A DNA stretch of 64,000 nucleotides from Pantoea sp. At-9b (GCF_000175935.2 NC_014839.1:186001-250000); one strand, 5' to 3'; shown: positions 26,107 to 36,402, counted from the stretch's first letter. Made by a program: numbers and translations. Notes: generated from the sequence alone by a model not told the origin.

Positions 26107-27237
26107 ATGAGCAAACATATTAAAAAGCTATCCTTAGCGATAGCAGGTCTCATCATGGCCAACGCATCACATGCAGCGGAAGTTTATAACAAAGATGGTA
26201 ACAAATTAGATATTAATGGCATGGTTGTTGGTGAAAATTATATCAGCAATGATGACAGCCAGAATGGTGACCAATCTTATATGCGTTTTGGTTTCCGTGG
26301 TGAAACGCAAATTACCGACTAGCTGTCCGGTTACGGATTCTGGCAGGCGCAGTGGAATCTTAACCAGTCTGAAAATGAAACCGACTCCATGTTTACCCGT
26401 AAAGGTTTCGCCGGGGTTAAATATGGTGACTACGGTTCCTTCGATTACGGTCGTAACTCTGGCGTCATGTACGATGCCCTGAGTTATACCGATATGCAGC
26501 CTGAGTTTGACGGCATGACCTACAACTCAGACACCTTCCTGTTCAACCGCGGTAATGGTATGGCGACCTATCGCAACACCAATTTCTTCGGTCTGGTGGA
26601 TGGCCTGAAATTCGCGCTGCAATATCAGGGTAAAAACGACGGCGGCGGCGGTGAGCCGGGCGTGCGTGATGTGCTGCGTCAGAATGGCGACGGTTACGGC
26701 ATGTCAGCATCCTATGATATTGGTGCAGGCTTTAGCCTGGCGGGTGCCTTCATGAGCGCCGACCGTACCAATGAACAAAACAGCCTGACCAGCGGCATTA
26801 TGGGCCACGGCACCCGTGCGGAAGCCTACACCACAGCGCTGAAATATGATGTGAACAACATTTATCTGGCGTTTATGTATACCAAAGCCTACAACGCCTC
26901 ACGCTTCGGCTCCAGCTCAGGCGGCGCTTACGGTTATGCCAACCAATCAGACCTGTTCGAAGCCTATGCGGGATACACCTTTGACTTCGGTCTGGTGCCG
27001 TTTGTTGGCTACAACCAAACCCGTGCTAAAGACCTTGGTGCATCCGGCGATGGCAACACCTATGGTAGCCAGGATCTGGTTAAGTTTATCGATATCGGTG
27101 CGACCTATAATTTCAACAAAAATATGAACGCCTATGTTGATTACAAAATCAACCTGATCGACAGCAGCGAGTTCACCGAATCAGCCGGTATCAGCACCGA
27201 CGATGTCGTTGCAGTCGGCCTGGTTTATCAGTTCTGA
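26107..27237 (+). pseudogene. OmpC/OmpF/PhoE-type porin interrupted by an amber codon
   Basis: An outer-membrane general porin gene: signal peptide ending ANASHA, first strands [15 protein letters not shown], loop region [18 protein letters not shown] (the eyelet loop lies after [17 protein letters not shown]) and a C-terminal phenylalanine (VAVGLVYQF). The whole barrel is intact except for TAG at 26320-26322, codon 72, in TD-x-LSGYG where relatives have glutamine (CAG). One C-to-T change explains it. The protein would be restored by amber suppression or reversion. Recently inactivated, or possibly a phase-like loss. Confidence 0.85.
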
Positions 27238-27253
27238 TGTGCGGATAGCGCCA

Positions 27254-27290
27254 TAAAAAAAGCCGCCTTAATCGGCGGCTTTATTCACAC
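27254..27290. terminator. Bidirectional terminator between porin and DUF1471 genes
   Basis: A GCCGCC/GGCGGC stem extended by AAA/TTT, with an A run on the left and T-rich sequence on the right. It can end both the plus-strand porin transcript and the minus-strand small-protein transcript. Confidence 0.75.
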
Positions 27291-27299
27291 TACGTTTTA

Positions 27300-27515
27300 T
27301 TATTTATACAGTTCGGCGGTCATATGCACGCGGTTATTGGTGTTGGCTTCAGTGATTTTGTACTGATCACCATGCTGTGCAGCCTGAGCGGCGATTTGTG
27401 CTTCAGCACCGTCAAGGGTATCAGCGGTGACAGAAATGCTCTGCGCAAAGCTGGCAAATGACATCAGTGAAAAAGCGGCGACAGCGGCGATTGACATTGC
27501 TTTGATGGTTTTCAT
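27300..27515 (-). CDS. DUF1471 (YhcN/BhsA) family small periplasmic protein
   Basis: 71 residues: a signal peptide of about 23 residues (MKTIKAMSIAAVAAFSLMSFASFA) and a compact domain beginning ISVTADTLDGAEAQIAAQAAQHGDQYKITEA. The family (BhsA, YahO, YdgH and others) is confined to Enterobacterales and tied to stress, acid or biofilm responses; individual roles are mostly unclear. It is followed by a shared terminator with the porin gene. An AT-rich upstream region with ATAACCATAGTTATCATT could be a Fur-like site but is not a clear match. Confidence 0.85.
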   Translation of the reverse strand: MKTIKAMSIAAVAAFSLMSFASFAQSISVTADTLDGAEAQIAAQAAQHGDQYKITEANTNNRVHMTAELYK

Positions 27516-27626
27516 GGTCTTATTCCTTCATGTGTTTGAGTGAAAGGCTGTGTGCCTCCGATGGAAGTAATAATAACCATAGTTATCATTTCATGATTGA
27601 TGATTAGTGAAGTTATCGTGATCATG

Positions 27627-28400
27627 CTAACCATCATGATGCACGCACATCAATGCGCCACTCAGCGGCTCGCGCACCACCGCCACATCAACCTGAAATA
27701 CCCGCTTTAGGACGTCCGGTTGCAGCACCTGGGCCGGGGTTCCCTGGGTGATCACTGCGCCTTGTGCCAGCAGCACCAGTTGGTCGCAGTAGCGACTGGC
27801 CTGATTAAGGTCGTGCAGCACCGTTACCACCGTTTTCCCCTGCGCCTTAAACTCGCCCATCAGTTTCATCAGTTCAATCTGGTGATTGATATCCAGCCAG
27901 GTGGTGGGTTCATCCAGCAGAATAAGCGGCGTATCCTGCGCCACAAGCATCGCCAGAAACACGCGCTGCCGCTGGCCACCGGAGAGATCACTGACGCGTT
28001 GCTGCGCCAGATGCGCCACGCCCATACGGACCATCGCGGACTGCACCTGTTCCCGATCCTGTGCCGATAAGCGCCCCCACAGCGGTAACCACGGATGGCG
28101 ACCATAAGCCACCAACTCCGCCACGCTGACCCCTTCCGGCGTCAGATGTTGCTGCGGCAACAGCGCCAGGTGCTGCGCCAGCTGCCGTGAAGAGAAACGC
28201 GCCAGCGGTTGTTGCGCCAGCCACACCTCTCCCTGGCTGGGTACCAGCAAACGTGCCAGCGCTTTAAGTAATGTCGACTTACCACAGCCATTCGGTCCGA
28301 GCAGCGCGGTGATCTCTCCTGGCGCAAAATGGATACTGACATCCTGCAGCACGCGTTTCCCCGCATAACCCGCCGTCAGATTCTCAACCTTCAGTTGCAT
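27627..28400 (-). CDS. fecE: Ferric citrate ABC ATPase
   Basis: 257 residues. Walker A GPNGCGKST, signature LSGGQRQR, Walker B LILLDEPTTWLD and switch histidine in LHDLNQASRYCD are typical of siderophore-family importers (FepC/FecE). It is the last gene of fecABCDE and starts directly after the fecD stop. It drives import of iron across the inner membrane. Confidence 0.93.
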   Translation of the reverse strand: MQLKVENLTAGYAGKRVLQDVSIHFAPGEITALLGPNGCGKSTLLKALARLLVPSQGEVWLAQQPLARFSSRQLAQHLALLPQQHLTPEGVSVAELVAYGRHPWLPLWGRLSAQDREQVQSAMVRMGVAHLAQQRVSDLSGGQRQRVFLAMLVAQDTPLILLDEPTTWLDINHQIELMKLMGEFKAQGKTVVTVLHDLNQASRYCDQLVLLAQGAVITQGTPAQVLQPDVLKRVFQVDVAVVREPLSGALMCVHHDG

Positions 28401-29360
28401 CTATCGTGTCCTGATGAGTAGCCAGAAAAACCAGGGAGCGCCGATCAACGCGGTGATCACACCGGCAGGCAACTCCATCGGTGGAGACAGCGTCCGCGCC
28501 AGCACATCGGCCAGCAACAACACCAGCGCCCCCAGTAATGCGGAAAACGGCAACAGGCGGGCATGACGTCCGCCCACCAGACGTCGCACCAGATGCGGCA
28601 CCACCAGGCTGATAAAACTGATCGGCCCACATACCGCGACCGCCAACGCCGCCAGCGCCACGCCCAGCAGCAACACGCCGCGCTGGAAATGACGCAGCGA
28701 CACGCCAAGGGTGGCCGCACGATCGTCGCCCAACGCCAGCAGATCAAGATCGCGACAGCAAGCCAGGCTGATCAGCAGCAACACGGGTAACGGTAACGCC
28801 AGCAGCACCATCTGCCAGTCACGTCCCCACAGGCTGCCGGTCAGCCACAGCAGCGCGGTGTTAACATCTTGCGGGCGTGATAACAGCAGATAATCGGTGA
28901 CGCTGGCAAAGCAGGCTGCCAGTGCCACACCCATCACCGCCAGCCGCAGCGGTGATGACGTCCCTGCCAACCCGCGCAACAGCAGCAGTGCAAAGCAGCC
29001 GCCGCCAAAGGCGACCAGTGGCAACCATCCCAGCGGGAAGGAAGGCAACAATAGCAGTGCCAGCAAAGAGGCGAGGCTGGCGGCATGGTTCACTCCAAGG
29101 ATATCGGGTGAGGCCAGTGGATTACGGATGATGCCCTGCACCAACACGCCAGACACTGCCAGCGCGGCACCCACTAATAATGCCAGCACCACGCGGGGCA
29201 GACGGTATTCCATCACCACAAAATGCGCCTCGCTGCTGGGTTGCCAGGCCGTCCACAGGGTTGACCAAGTCAATTCCTGTACCCCGAGTTTCAGGCTGAT
29301 CAGCGCACACAACGCCAGCATTAACAGCACCAGCGGCAGCAGATAACGCATCGCCATCAT
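28401..29360 (-). CDS. fecD: Ferric citrate ABC permease
   Basis: 319 residues, about ten membrane helices, in the BtuC/FecCD superfamily (PRVVLALLVGAALAVSGVLVQGIIRNPLASPDILGVNHAA; GPISFISLVVPHLVRRLVG). It pairs with FecC. The start overlaps the fecC stop by 4 bases. Confidence 0.93.
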   Translation of the reverse strand: MMAMRYLLPLVLLMLALCALISLKLGVQELTWSTLWTAWQPSSEAHFVVMEYRLPRVVLALLVGAALAVSGVLVQGIIRNPLASPDILGVNHAASLASLLALLLLPSFPLGWLPLVAFGGGCFALLLLRGLAGTSSPLRLAVMGVALAACFASVTDYLLLSRPQDVNTALLWLTGSLWGRDWQMVLLALPLPVLLLISLACCRDLDLLALGDDRAATLGVSLRHFQRGVLLLGVALAALAVAVCGPISFISLVVPHLVRRLVGGRHARLLPFSALLGALVLLLADVLARTLSPPMELPAGVITALIGAPWFFWLLIRTR

Positions 29361-30322
29361 GGTTGCCTCCTTGCCAGCCAGAGAAAACCGGGCGCACCGA
29401 CCAGCGCCAACACTACGCCAGCGGGCAACTCACCGGGCCATGCCAGCCCGCGTGCCGCAATATCTGCCGTCAGTAATAACGTCGCCCCCATCAGCATCGC
29501 CATCGGCAGCATGAAACGCAGATCGTGTCCGATCCAGGCTCGCGCCAGATGCGGCACCAACAGGCCAATAAACCCCAACGGCCCCGCTACGCTGACGCAA
29601 GCTCCCACCAATAACAGCAACGCGCTACTCAGCCCGATGCGCACGGCGAAAATATTGACGCCGAGGCTGTGCGCCGCATCATCGCCCATGCTCAGCAAAT
29701 TGAGCGCACGAGTTTGTGTTAAGACCAGCGGGGCAATCACCAGCACCACCGGTAACAGCTGCCATACCTCCTGCCAGCGCGCATGGGCGATGCCCCCGGC
29801 CAGCCAGGTGAGGATGCCGTAAGCGTGGTCTTCCGCCAGCAACAGCACAATCCGTGTCATCGCCATGCAGAAAGCAGAAAGCGCGATACCGGCGAGGATC
29901 AACCGCTGCCGCTCGCGCGTCCCGGCGGCCAACGTGACGCACAACCAACTGAGCGCCCCACCGCCGGCAGCAATCAGCGCCAGCGGGTAGCCTGCCAGCT
30001 TTAGTGGAGCAAAAGCTGACACCAACGCAATCGCCAACGCCGCGCCACTGTTAATCCCCAGTACCCCAGGCGACGCCAGCGGATTATGGGTCAGCGCCTG
30101 CAACAATCCTCCCGCCAGCGCCAGTGCCGCTCCGAGCAACACCGCCACCAGGGCGCGCGGCAACCGCAGATTAAACATCAACGCCTCACCGATGTTGCTC
30201 GGTTGTCCCGGGCACAACGCATGCAGTGCCGACTGCGGCGCAATCGGCACCGGTGAGAAGCTGATCAGGCTAAACCAGAAGGCGATGAGCAACAGCGCCA
30301 GACTGATGATCCAGCGGGTCAT
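29357..30322 (-). CDS. fecC: Ferric citrate ABC permease
   Basis: 321 residues with the same FecCD pattern (LRLPRALVAVLLGAALALAGGLLQALTHNPLASPGVLGINSGAA; GPLGFIGLLVPHLARAWIG). It forms a heterodimer with FecD. ATGA overlap with fecB upstream. Confidence 0.93.
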   Translation of the reverse strand: MTRWIISLALLLIAFWFSLISFSPVPIAPQSALHALCPGQPSNIGEALMFNLRLPRALVAVLLGAALALAGGLLQALTHNPLASPGVLGINSGAALAIALVSAFAPLKLAGYPLALIAAGGGALSWLCVTLAAGTRERQRLILAGIALSAFCMAMTRIVLLLAEDHAYGILTWLAGGIAHARWQEVWQLLPVVLVIAPLVLTQTRALNLLSMGDDAAHSLGVNIFAVRIGLSSALLLLVGACVSVAGPLGFIGLLVPHLARAWIGHDLRFMLPMAMLMGATLLLTADIAARGLAWPGELPAGVVLALVGAPGFLWLARRQP

Positions 30323-31185
30323 GGTGTAAATAACATGACGGCGTCACGTGAAATTTTTTCTGCCGCAAACAAGCCACGCATGCGCGCCCAGCTGTTGCTG
30401 TCGACAGCGCGGACATGGTGTTGCTGCGCCGCATGCAACATCCCCCACAGCGGATCGGTTTCCCAGCGCTTGACGATGCTTTCCTGGCGATAGTGCGCGA
30501 CCAGCAACCAGTCCGGGTTCTGCGCCAGCAGGCTTTCGAGGCCGATCGGTGTCATCGCCGCCCCCTGAATCGGTTCTGGCACCTGTAGCCCCAGCGCGGT
30601 CAACACTCCGCCGGTGTAGCTGTCGCGCGAATGCAGCGTGAACTGATTTTCTCGCGAAGTGCCAAACAGCACCCGCGCACCCTGCGGCAGCTGTTTGGCC
30701 GCTGCCGCGATGCGTTGTCGATGCAACGCCAGGCGCTGATCCATCTCAGCCTTTTTCCCTACCACTTCACCGATGATGGCCGCCGACTGGAGATTTTCTG
30801 CATAGGTTTCATTGCGTGACGGCAACAACAACACCGGGGCGATACGCTGCAATGCACTGTAGACACCGCTGTGACGACTGCTGTCGGCGATGATCAGATC
30901 CGGATGCAAGGCGCTGATGGCTTCCAGACTGGGCTGCCCACGCAGCCCGACGGATTGCCAGGGCCGGAGGTGCTCACGCACTTCCGGCAGCAAGCGTTGT
31001 GGATCGTTATCGTCCGCAATCCCCACCGGGCTGATATCCACCGCCGCCAGCGCATCCGCAAATGACAATTCCAGCACCACAATCCGTTGTGGCACCTGAT
31101 CTAGGATAAAGGTGCCGTGCTGATCCTGCACCGTCACCGCACTGGCCGGTCCCATCAACGCCAGCAACAACAAAAAAACGCGCAT
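30319..31185 (-). CDS. fecB: Periplasmic ferric citrate binding protein
   Basis: 288 residues from the ATG at 31185, which has a GGAGAG site and directly starts a signal peptide (MRVFLLLLALMGPASA). The mature part is very close to E. coli FecB (RIVVLELSFADALAAVD, GIADDNDPQRLLPEVR, IIADSSRHSGVY, SRNETYAENLQSAAIIGE, VDSNSWARMRG). It binds iron-citrate or free ferric iron in the periplasm and hands it to FecCD. An in-frame ATG further upstream lies within fecA and is not used. Confidence 0.92.
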   Translation of the reverse strand: MRVFLLLLALMGPASAVTVQDQHGTFILDQVPQRIVVLELSFADALAAVDISPVGIADDNDPQRLLPEVREHLRPWQSVGLRGQPSLEAISALHPDLIIADSSRHSGVYSALQRIAPVLLLPSRNETYAENLQSAAIIGEVVGKKAEMDQRLALHRQRIAAAAKQLPQGARVLFGTSRENQFTLHSRDSYTGGVLTALGLQVPEPIQGAAMTPIGLESLLAQNPDWLLVAHYRQESIVKRWETDPLWGMLHAAQQHHVRAVDSNSWARMRGLFAAEKISRDAVMLFTP

Positions 31186-31198
31186 GGTGAACTCTCCG

Positions 31199-33538
31199 TC
31201 AGAATTTGAGTGAACCTTGCAGATAGAAAGTTCGCGGCTGCCCGGCATAAATGCCTTTGTTGTTGTCGTCATAAGAACGGGTGAAATAGTCCTGATCAAA
31301 CAGGTTCTTCACCCCCAGCGCGAGGTTGAGATTGGCGAGGCTGGGACCGAAAGCATAATTGGCGCGCGCGCCCCACAACATAAAGCCGGGGATACGTCCG
31401 GTGCTGCCATCGGCGCTTTCCTGCACGGTGTTGGCGTTATCGGCAAACTGGCTCGACTGGAACTCGCTGTTGAGGTTAAAGGTCCAGTTGCCCGGCTGGT
31501 AATCCACGCCAAAGGTGCCTTTCTGACGCGGCGAGAACGGTACCTGATTACCATAGGTGTCGCCTTTTTCGCGGATCTCCGCATTGACCCAGGCATAGCT
31601 GGCGTAGACCGAGACCTCTTCCAGCGCCGGGGTCAGCTCACCAAGGTTGTAACGCACCTGGCTCTCCAACCCGGTATGCCGCGTCTTACCGCGCGCGGTG
31701 ACCGTGTCATTGGTCTGGTTGGAGTCGTACTGGTTGTTGAAGTTAATCAGGAACAGGCCGAGTTCTGCCGTCAGCGCGCCATCGTCGTAACGGGTGCCCA
31801 CTTCCCAGGTACGGGCTTTTTCCGGCTCGACATTGCCACTTTCCACTGCTTTGCCAATCTGGCTGTACTGCACGGTGCCAAAGGAGCCTTCGGTGTTGGC
31901 ATACAGATTCCAGCTGTCGGTGAGGTGATAAAGCACGTTGAGGGCTGGCAGCGGCGCATTATAGCTAACGTCCTGGCGTGTGCCGCGAATCGCGTTGCGC
32001 TGGAAAGATTCAATATGTTCAAAACGCATGCCCGGTGTGATGGTCCAGTTACCAACATCAATGCGGTCATCCAGATACCACGCATGTGCCTCGGTGCCGG
32101 AACGGGTATCGCGATCGTAAGGGCTGAAGGTGGAAGGCAGATCGCCGCTGGCGGTCGGTACGTAGTAACGCATCTCATGGCCCGATTCGCTGACATAACG
32201 ATAACCCACGCCCACTTCATGCGCCGTCGGACCAAGGTTAAAACTCTGGCTGTAGCGCGGTTCGATACCGCGCACCCAATACTCACGCGGTGACAACGTC
32301 ACGCGAGTGCCCTGCTCCAGATAACCGCTGCGCAACGTATGCGTATAAAAACCGAGGATATTGAATTTATGCTGCGCATCCGGCTGGAACTGGTAGCCCA
32401 GACTGGCGAGCTGACGACGGCCCCAGAAACGATCGACCGGGCGGGTTGATTGCCAGCGGTCAGCGTCATAGTCGGCACGGCTCAGGCCGCCCGGCATATC
32501 CGCCTCTCCATCATAGTATTGCAGCAGGCTGGTGAAGGTATGCACATCGTTCGGCTTGTACTGGCTTTTAAGCATCACGTCATCGATACGGGTCGCGCTG
32601 TGTTCGCGCCAGTCGCTGCCGCGCGTCCCGGAGTACAGAATCGCGCTACCAAAGCCGTTATCCGCAGTGCCGCCGACCAGCAGGTTATGCGTCTCTTTCG
32701 GGTTGTTTTGCGAAGACGTCGAACTGAGCTGTCCCTCAATCCCGGCTTCGATACCAAAATCCTTGGGGATGGCGCGCGTGACAAAGTTGACCACGCCGCC
32801 TACGCTTTGTGGCCCGTAGCGTACCGCACCGCCACCGCGCACCACATCCACCGCGTCCATATTGCCAAGCGAAACCGGTGCCAGCGACAACTGCGGCTGA
32901 CCATAAGGCGCAAACGGCACCGGGATGCCATCCATCAGCACCGTTGAGCGGCTGGCAAGGCGCGGGTTCAGACCGCGAATGCCAAAATTCATCGCCAGAT
33001 CGTGGCTGCCGGTGCCGTTGTTTTCCGGGGCGTTGACGCCGGGGATCCGGTTCAGGACCTCGCGCATGGTGGTAGCGCCGTTTTTAGCGAAATCTGCCCG
33101 GCGAATGACGTCACGCGCCCCCGGGTGCTCAAACACATCGCTCTCACGTGCTTCCCCCAACCAGTCACCCACTACCGTCAGGCTTGGTTCATTGCTGCGC
33201 GGTTTTACCGTCCACAGCGTGCCGCCCAGTTGGCTGGCTTCCAGTTGTGAACCGGCTAACAGGTTGGTCAGGCCATCCTCAACTGAGTAATCGCCGCGTA
33301 AACCGTCGCTGTGTTTACCCCGCGTCAGGCTGGCATCCAGCGACAGAGTAATGCCCGCAGCGGAAGCAAACTGGTTTAACGCGTTGTCCAGTGGACCGGC
33401 TGCGATGTTGTACTGGCTGGTCGCTGGCGTAGCCGCCATCGCCATTCCCGAGGTGAAAAGTAATGAAGGAAGCAGGCAGAAGCGGATCGCTGTCACCAGC
33501 GGTAACACCCGCAATACATGTGGACGTGAAGCAGTCAT
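31199..33538 (-). CDS. fecA: TonB-dependent ferric citrate receptor and transducer
   Basis: 779 residues, near-identical in layout to E. coli FecA. After the signal peptide (about 1-35) comes the STN signalling domain ([29 protein letters not shown], to about 112) that contacts FecR. Next is the TonB box (about SLTVVGDW), the plug (about 120-230, [36 protein letters not shown]) and the 22-strand barrel ending in phenylalanine. Long stretches match FecA from memory, so the symbol is secure. It imports ferric dicitrate and signals substrate presence to FecR. Confidence 0.95.
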   Translation of the reverse strand: MTASRPHVLRVLPLVTAIRFCLLPSLLFTSGMAMAATPATSQYNIAAGPLDNALNQFASAAGITLSLDASLTRGKHSDGLRGDYSVEDGLTNLLAGSQLEASQLGGTLWTVKPRSNEPSLTVVGDWLGEARESDVFEHPGARDVIRRADFAKNGATTMREVLNRIPGVNAPENNGTGSHDLAMNFGIRGLNPRLASRSTVLMDGIPVPFAPYGQPQLSLAPVSLGNMDAVDVVRGGGAVRYGPQSVGGVVNFVTRAIPKDFGIEAGIEGQLSSTSSQNNPKETHNLLVGGTADNGFGSAILYSGTRGSDWREHSATRIDDVMLKSQYKPNDVHTFTSLLQYYDGEADMPGGLSRADYDADRWQSTRPVDRFWGRRQLASLGYQFQPDAQHKFNILGFYTHTLRSGYLEQGTRVTLSPREYWVRGIEPRYSQSFNLGPTAHEVGVGYRYVSESGHEMRYYVPTASGDLPSTFSPYDRDTRSGTEAHAWYLDDRIDVGNWTITPGMRFEHIESFQRNAIRGTRQDVSYNAPLPALNVLYHLTDSWNLYANTEGSFGTVQYSQIGKAVESGNVEPEKARTWEVGTRYDDGALTAELGLFLINFNNQYDSNQTNDTVTARGKTRHTGLESQVRYNLGELTPALEEVSVYASYAWVNAEIREKGDTYGNQVPFSPRQKGTFGVDYQPGNWTFNLNSEFQSSQFADNANTVQESADGSTGRIPGFMLWGARANYAFGPSLANLNLALGVKNLFDQDYFTRSYDDNNKGIYAGQPRTFYLQGSLKF

Positions 33539-33559
33539 AACGTCTCCAAAATTTATGAT

Positions 33560-33612
33560 TTTTTGTGGTATTCAGAGATAAGTCGTATGACGCAGGCAAA
33601 AGGGACAATGGC
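33560..33612 (-). promoter_or_regulatory. FecI-dependent fecA promoter
   Basis: The short gap between fecR and fecA retains blocks that I recall from the E. coli fecA promoter, on the minus strand: CATTGTCC, a C/T-rich run, CGACTTAT, CTGAA, then ACAAAAA. This is where FecI-loaded polymerase should start transcription of fecABCDE. Confidence 0.5.
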
Positions 33613-33623
33613 GACACAAAAAA

Positions 33624-34577
33624 TTAGCGCCGCTGCACCCGCACCCAATAGCGGGTGATGCGCTGGAGTGTAATCGGCAGGGTTTGTTCAAGGGCGTGCA
33701 ACACCTGGTCGCTGTGCAACAGCGGGAAAGTGCCGCTGACGCGCAGGCTGGCAGCATCGGCATCGCACAGCAGCATCCCCTGACGGTAGCGCGCCAGGTG
33801 GTCGATCACCTCGCCCAGCGGACGATCGCTTACGCTGAGCCAGCCGTTGAGCCACGCGGGCGTGCTATCGGCATCGCGGCTCAGCGCGCCAAAACGATCG
33901 GCGGTGAAATGCAGGCTCTGCCCCTGCTGCACGGTAAGGGTTTGTGTTGCATCCTGAGCAAGGCGCACCGCCACTGCATGCTGTGACACCCGCAGCAGCG
34001 TGCTGTCGCGCTTTTGTTGCACGCTAAAGGCAGTACCGAGCGCCGTCATTTGTCCCTGGCGCGTATACACCCGCAACGGACGCTGCGCCGCATCTTTGCC
34101 CGTGGTAATCGCCAGCATGCCGGCAATCAGATCGATACGCCGCTCGCTGGCGCTGAAGGTGACATTCACCGCCGAGGCAGTGTCGAGCGTCAGCAGGCTA
34201 CCATCATCCAGCGGGTAGTGGCGGATTTCACCTTTCGCAGTGCGATAATCCGCGCGCAGCCCGCTGGCATAATCTGTCTGCCACAGCTGCCATCCGGTAC
34301 CCACGCCGACCGCCAGCAACAGGCCTTTCAACACATGGCGGCGGGTCATCGGCGTATCACGTAATGCTTTGCTGGCAACCTCTCCCGGCATGCCCTGCAT
34401 TTGCTGGCGCAAATTCTCCACCTGCTGCCATGCCCACTGGTTTTCCTGGTTGGCGTCCACCCAACGCTGCCATTTTATTTCCTGCTGCGGACTAACCCGT
34501 TCGCCGCTCAGTACCGCGTACCAGTGGGAAGCGCTGCGCAATGCTTCGCGTTGTGAGCTGGAAAGTGGCGCAGTCAC
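33624..34577 (-). CDS. fecR: FecR anti-sigma/signal-transfer protein
   Basis: 317 residues from a GTG at 34577, exactly the length of E. coli FecR; an upstream in-frame ATG overlapping fecI would add six residues. An N-terminal cytoplasmic region (LRSASHWYAVLSGERVSPQQ ... WAWQQVENLRQQ) binds FecI, then one membrane segment (about 83-102) and a periplasmic FecR domain that meets the FecA signalling domain. It activates FecI when FecA is loaded. The GTG lies one base after the fecI stop codon. Confidence 0.9.
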   Translation of the reverse strand: MTAPLSSSQREALRSASHWYAVLSGERVSPQQEIKWQRWVDANQENQWAWQQVENLRQQMQGMPGEVASKALRDTPMTRRHVLKGLLLAVGVGTGWQLWQTDYASGLRADYRTAKGEIRHYPLDDGSLLTLDTASAVNVTFSASERRIDLIAGMLAITTGKDAAQRPLRVYTRQGQMTALGTAFSVQQKRDSTLLRVSQHAVAVRLAQDATQTLTVQQGQSLHFTADRFGALSRDADSTPAWLNGWLSVSDRPLGEVIDHLARYRQGMLLCDADAASLRVSGTFPLLHSDQVLHALEQTLPITLQRITRYWVRVQRR

Positions 34578-34578
34578 G

Positions 34579-35100
34579 TCACAACCCCTGTTCAAGACGA
34601 AACAACAGGCAGTGCTCGGTGGCTTTTGCCATGTATTTTTTTACCGAACTGACGGAAACTGAGAGCTGCGTAGCGATATCCGCATAGGTGAGATTATCCA
34701 GCTGTGACAGCAAAAAAGCCTGACGCGCCTTATGCCCTAACCCATCCAACATCCGGTCAATAAGTTGCAGGGTTTCCAGCTGGCTTTGCTGCACCTCGGG
34801 TGAAGGGGCAACGGCGGTGGGCAATTGGCTGAGCAATTCCAGATACGCATTTTCCAGCGCGTTGCGGCGGAAACGATCCACCATCACACGTTTGGCGAGG
34901 GTGCAGAGAAACGATTTGGCATCACGGATATCATGCAAATGATGGCCAGACATCACGCGTAAAAACGTATCCTGCGCGACATCATCCGCATCAAACGCCG
35001 AACGCAGCTTACCCGTCAGCCAATGCTTCAACCAGCGGTGGTTATTGGCGTAAAACAGGGCGAGAGAAGGTGCAGCGGGCGATTCAGCAGCAGGCAGCAT
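34579..35100 (-). CDS. fecI: ECF sigma factor for ferric citrate transport
   Basis: 173 residues from the ATG at 35100, the same length as E. coli FecI; a second ATG six codons earlier is less likely. Region 2 (FDADDVAQDTFLRVM, DAKSFLCTLAKRVMVDRFRR) and region 4 (LGHKARQAFLLSQLDNLTYADIATQLSVSVSSVKKYMAKA) are intact. It directs transcription of fecABCDE when FecR passes the signal, and is kept silent in high iron by Fur. Confidence 0.92.
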   Translation of the reverse strand: MLPAAESPAAPSLALFYANNHRWLKHWLTGKLRSAFDADDVAQDTFLRVMSGHHLHDIRDAKSFLCTLAKRVMVDRFRRNALENAYLELLSQLPTAVAPSPEVQQSQLETLQLIDRMLDGLGHKARQAFLLSQLDNLTYADIATQLSVSVSSVKKYMAKATEHCLLFRLEQGL

Positions 35101-35129
35101 GATGTCAAAGTATGTCAAAGGGTGAAAAG

Positions 35130-35165
35130 TGTAATGATACTATCTGCGAATGGTTATCATTACAA
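35130..35165. promoter_or_regulatory. Fur box upstream of fecI
   Basis: On the minus strand, TAATGATAACCATTCGC resembles the 19-bp Fur consensus (GATAATGATAATCATTATC). It lies just before fecI, where Fur repression of fecIR is expected. Confidence 0.55.
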
Positions 35166-35176
35166 CTGCGACTGAT

Positions 35177-36280
35177 TTAACACCCCCCTGCCGATGAGCT
35201 CTGGTATGTCAGTGTACGTGGGACCCCAATGGACTGGCGTTCAATCAATTCTGCGCTAAATACCGGTAAAGCTCCCAGCGCTTCACCACGAATTTCGGCG
35301 ATCAAGCGGCGCGCTGCTTCGCGGCCCATTTCGTAGACCGGTTGTGCCACCACCGTCAGCGGCGGGTGAACAATTTCGCTCCATGGAAAATTGTCATACA
35401 TCACAAACGAGAGATGCTCCGGAATGCGCAGACCGCGCTGCATGAGCACGCGCAATAGCGACATCGCCACCACGCTGTCGGAGGCAATCAGGGCTGTCGG
35501 TGGCTGGGGACGCTGCCATAATCGCGTCACGATCTGCTGGATTTGTTCGTCACTGGCAGCATTCACCTGCACCATGCCGGGATCGAAAGGATGTCCGGCA
35601 GCAGCAAAAGCACGCATCATGCCATCGACACGCTGCGCAACAGGCGTCAAGCCGAAGTCACTCAGCTGGCGGAATTCACTGTCCAGCGTCATGCTGGTGA
35701 TATACACCACATCACGGTGTCCCGCGACTATCAACTGGTGAGTAGCCTGTTGCGCAACTGCGGTAAAATCGCAGCAAATTGCTTCCACATCCAGAGCAAT
35801 GACCGCACGATCAAATAACTTCAATGCCCGCCCTTCCGCCTGTACCTGCCGCAGATGGTGGTTTTTCTCCCGTTCCGAACAGCAGGGGGTAACGATGATG
35901 CCATCCACCTGTTTTTCCAACATCACCCGCACCGCGTCCTGCTCTGCCTGCCACTTTTCGTCGCTGTTGCTCAGTAGCAACTGATAACCCGCCTGCCGGG
36001 TGACATCCGCCATACCACGTAATGCCAGGCCAAAGTGCGGGTTTTCAATATCACCAACAATCACCCCGATGGTGTTGGATCGCCCGGTGTTCATGCTGCG
36101 CGCCAGTTCGTTAGGACGATACCCCAGTGCCGTCGCCGCGTTACTCACGCGGGTCTGTACCTCTTCACTGACCGCGCCATATCCCCCCAGCGCGCGTGCC
36201 GCCTGCGCTTTCGAAACGTTTGCCGCTCGTGCCACATCGGCCACCGTCGGCGCTTTGGTACGCGCTTTTTGCTTGGTCAT
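35177..36280 (-). CDS. LacI-family transcriptional regulator
   Basis: 367 residues. The N-terminal DNA-binding domain (TVADVARAANVSKAQAARALGGYGAVSEEVQTRVSNAATALGYRPNELAR) has the hinge helix typical of LacI/GalR. The rest is a periplasmic-binding-protein-like ligand domain. It is divergent from an amino acid importer and FAD oxidoreductase, with two identical palindromes between them, so it presumably represses that operon. LacI-type control of an amino acid importer is less common than control of sugar genes; the inducer may not be a sugar. Confidence 0.88.
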   Translation of the reverse strand: MTKQKARTKAPTVADVARAANVSKAQAARALGGYGAVSEEVQTRVSNAATALGYRPNELARSMNTGRSNTIGVIVGDIENPHFGLALRGMADVTRQAGYQLLLSNSDEKWQAEQDAVRVMLEKQVDGIIVTPCCSEREKNHHLRQVQAEGRALKLFDRAVIALDVEAICCDFTAVAQQATHQLIVAGHRDVVYITSMTLDSEFRQLSDFGLTPVAQRVDGMMRAFAAAGHPFDPGMVQVNAASDEQIQQIVTRLWQRPQPPTALIASDSVVAMSLLRVLMQRGLRIPEHLSFVMYDNFPWSEIVHPPLTVVAQPVYEMGREAARRLIAEIRGEALGALPVFSAELIERQSIGVPRTLTYQSSSAGGC

Positions 36281-36314
36281 AATTAATTCGAATCACAGGT
36301 TGAGGTCAGGAACA

Positions 36315-36344
36315 TTGACGCTGAAAAACGGGTGTGCTTAAACT
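36315..36344 (+). promoter_or_regulatory. Predicted sigma-70 promoter of the amino acid importer operon
   Basis: TTGACG (36315-36320), 18 bases, then TAAACT (36339-36344). Transcription would begin near 36351, right beside the first operator at 36358. Confidence 0.5.
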
Positions 36345-36357
36345 CATTCTACCTCCT

Positions 36358-36371
36358 TGAGACCGGTCTCA
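36358..36371. promoter_or_regulatory. LacI-family operator 1
   Basis: TGAGACCGGTCTCA, a perfect 14-bp palindrome with the central CG of LacI/GalR sites. It overlaps or follows the predicted transcription start, a standard repression position. Confidence 0.75.
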
Positions 36372-36402
36372 CAATCACTGCGTCTTGTGGAGTCACCCGT
36401 GT

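Noticed and set aside
32450..32947. Long plus-strand open frame inside fecA
   Set aside because: Shadow of fecA.
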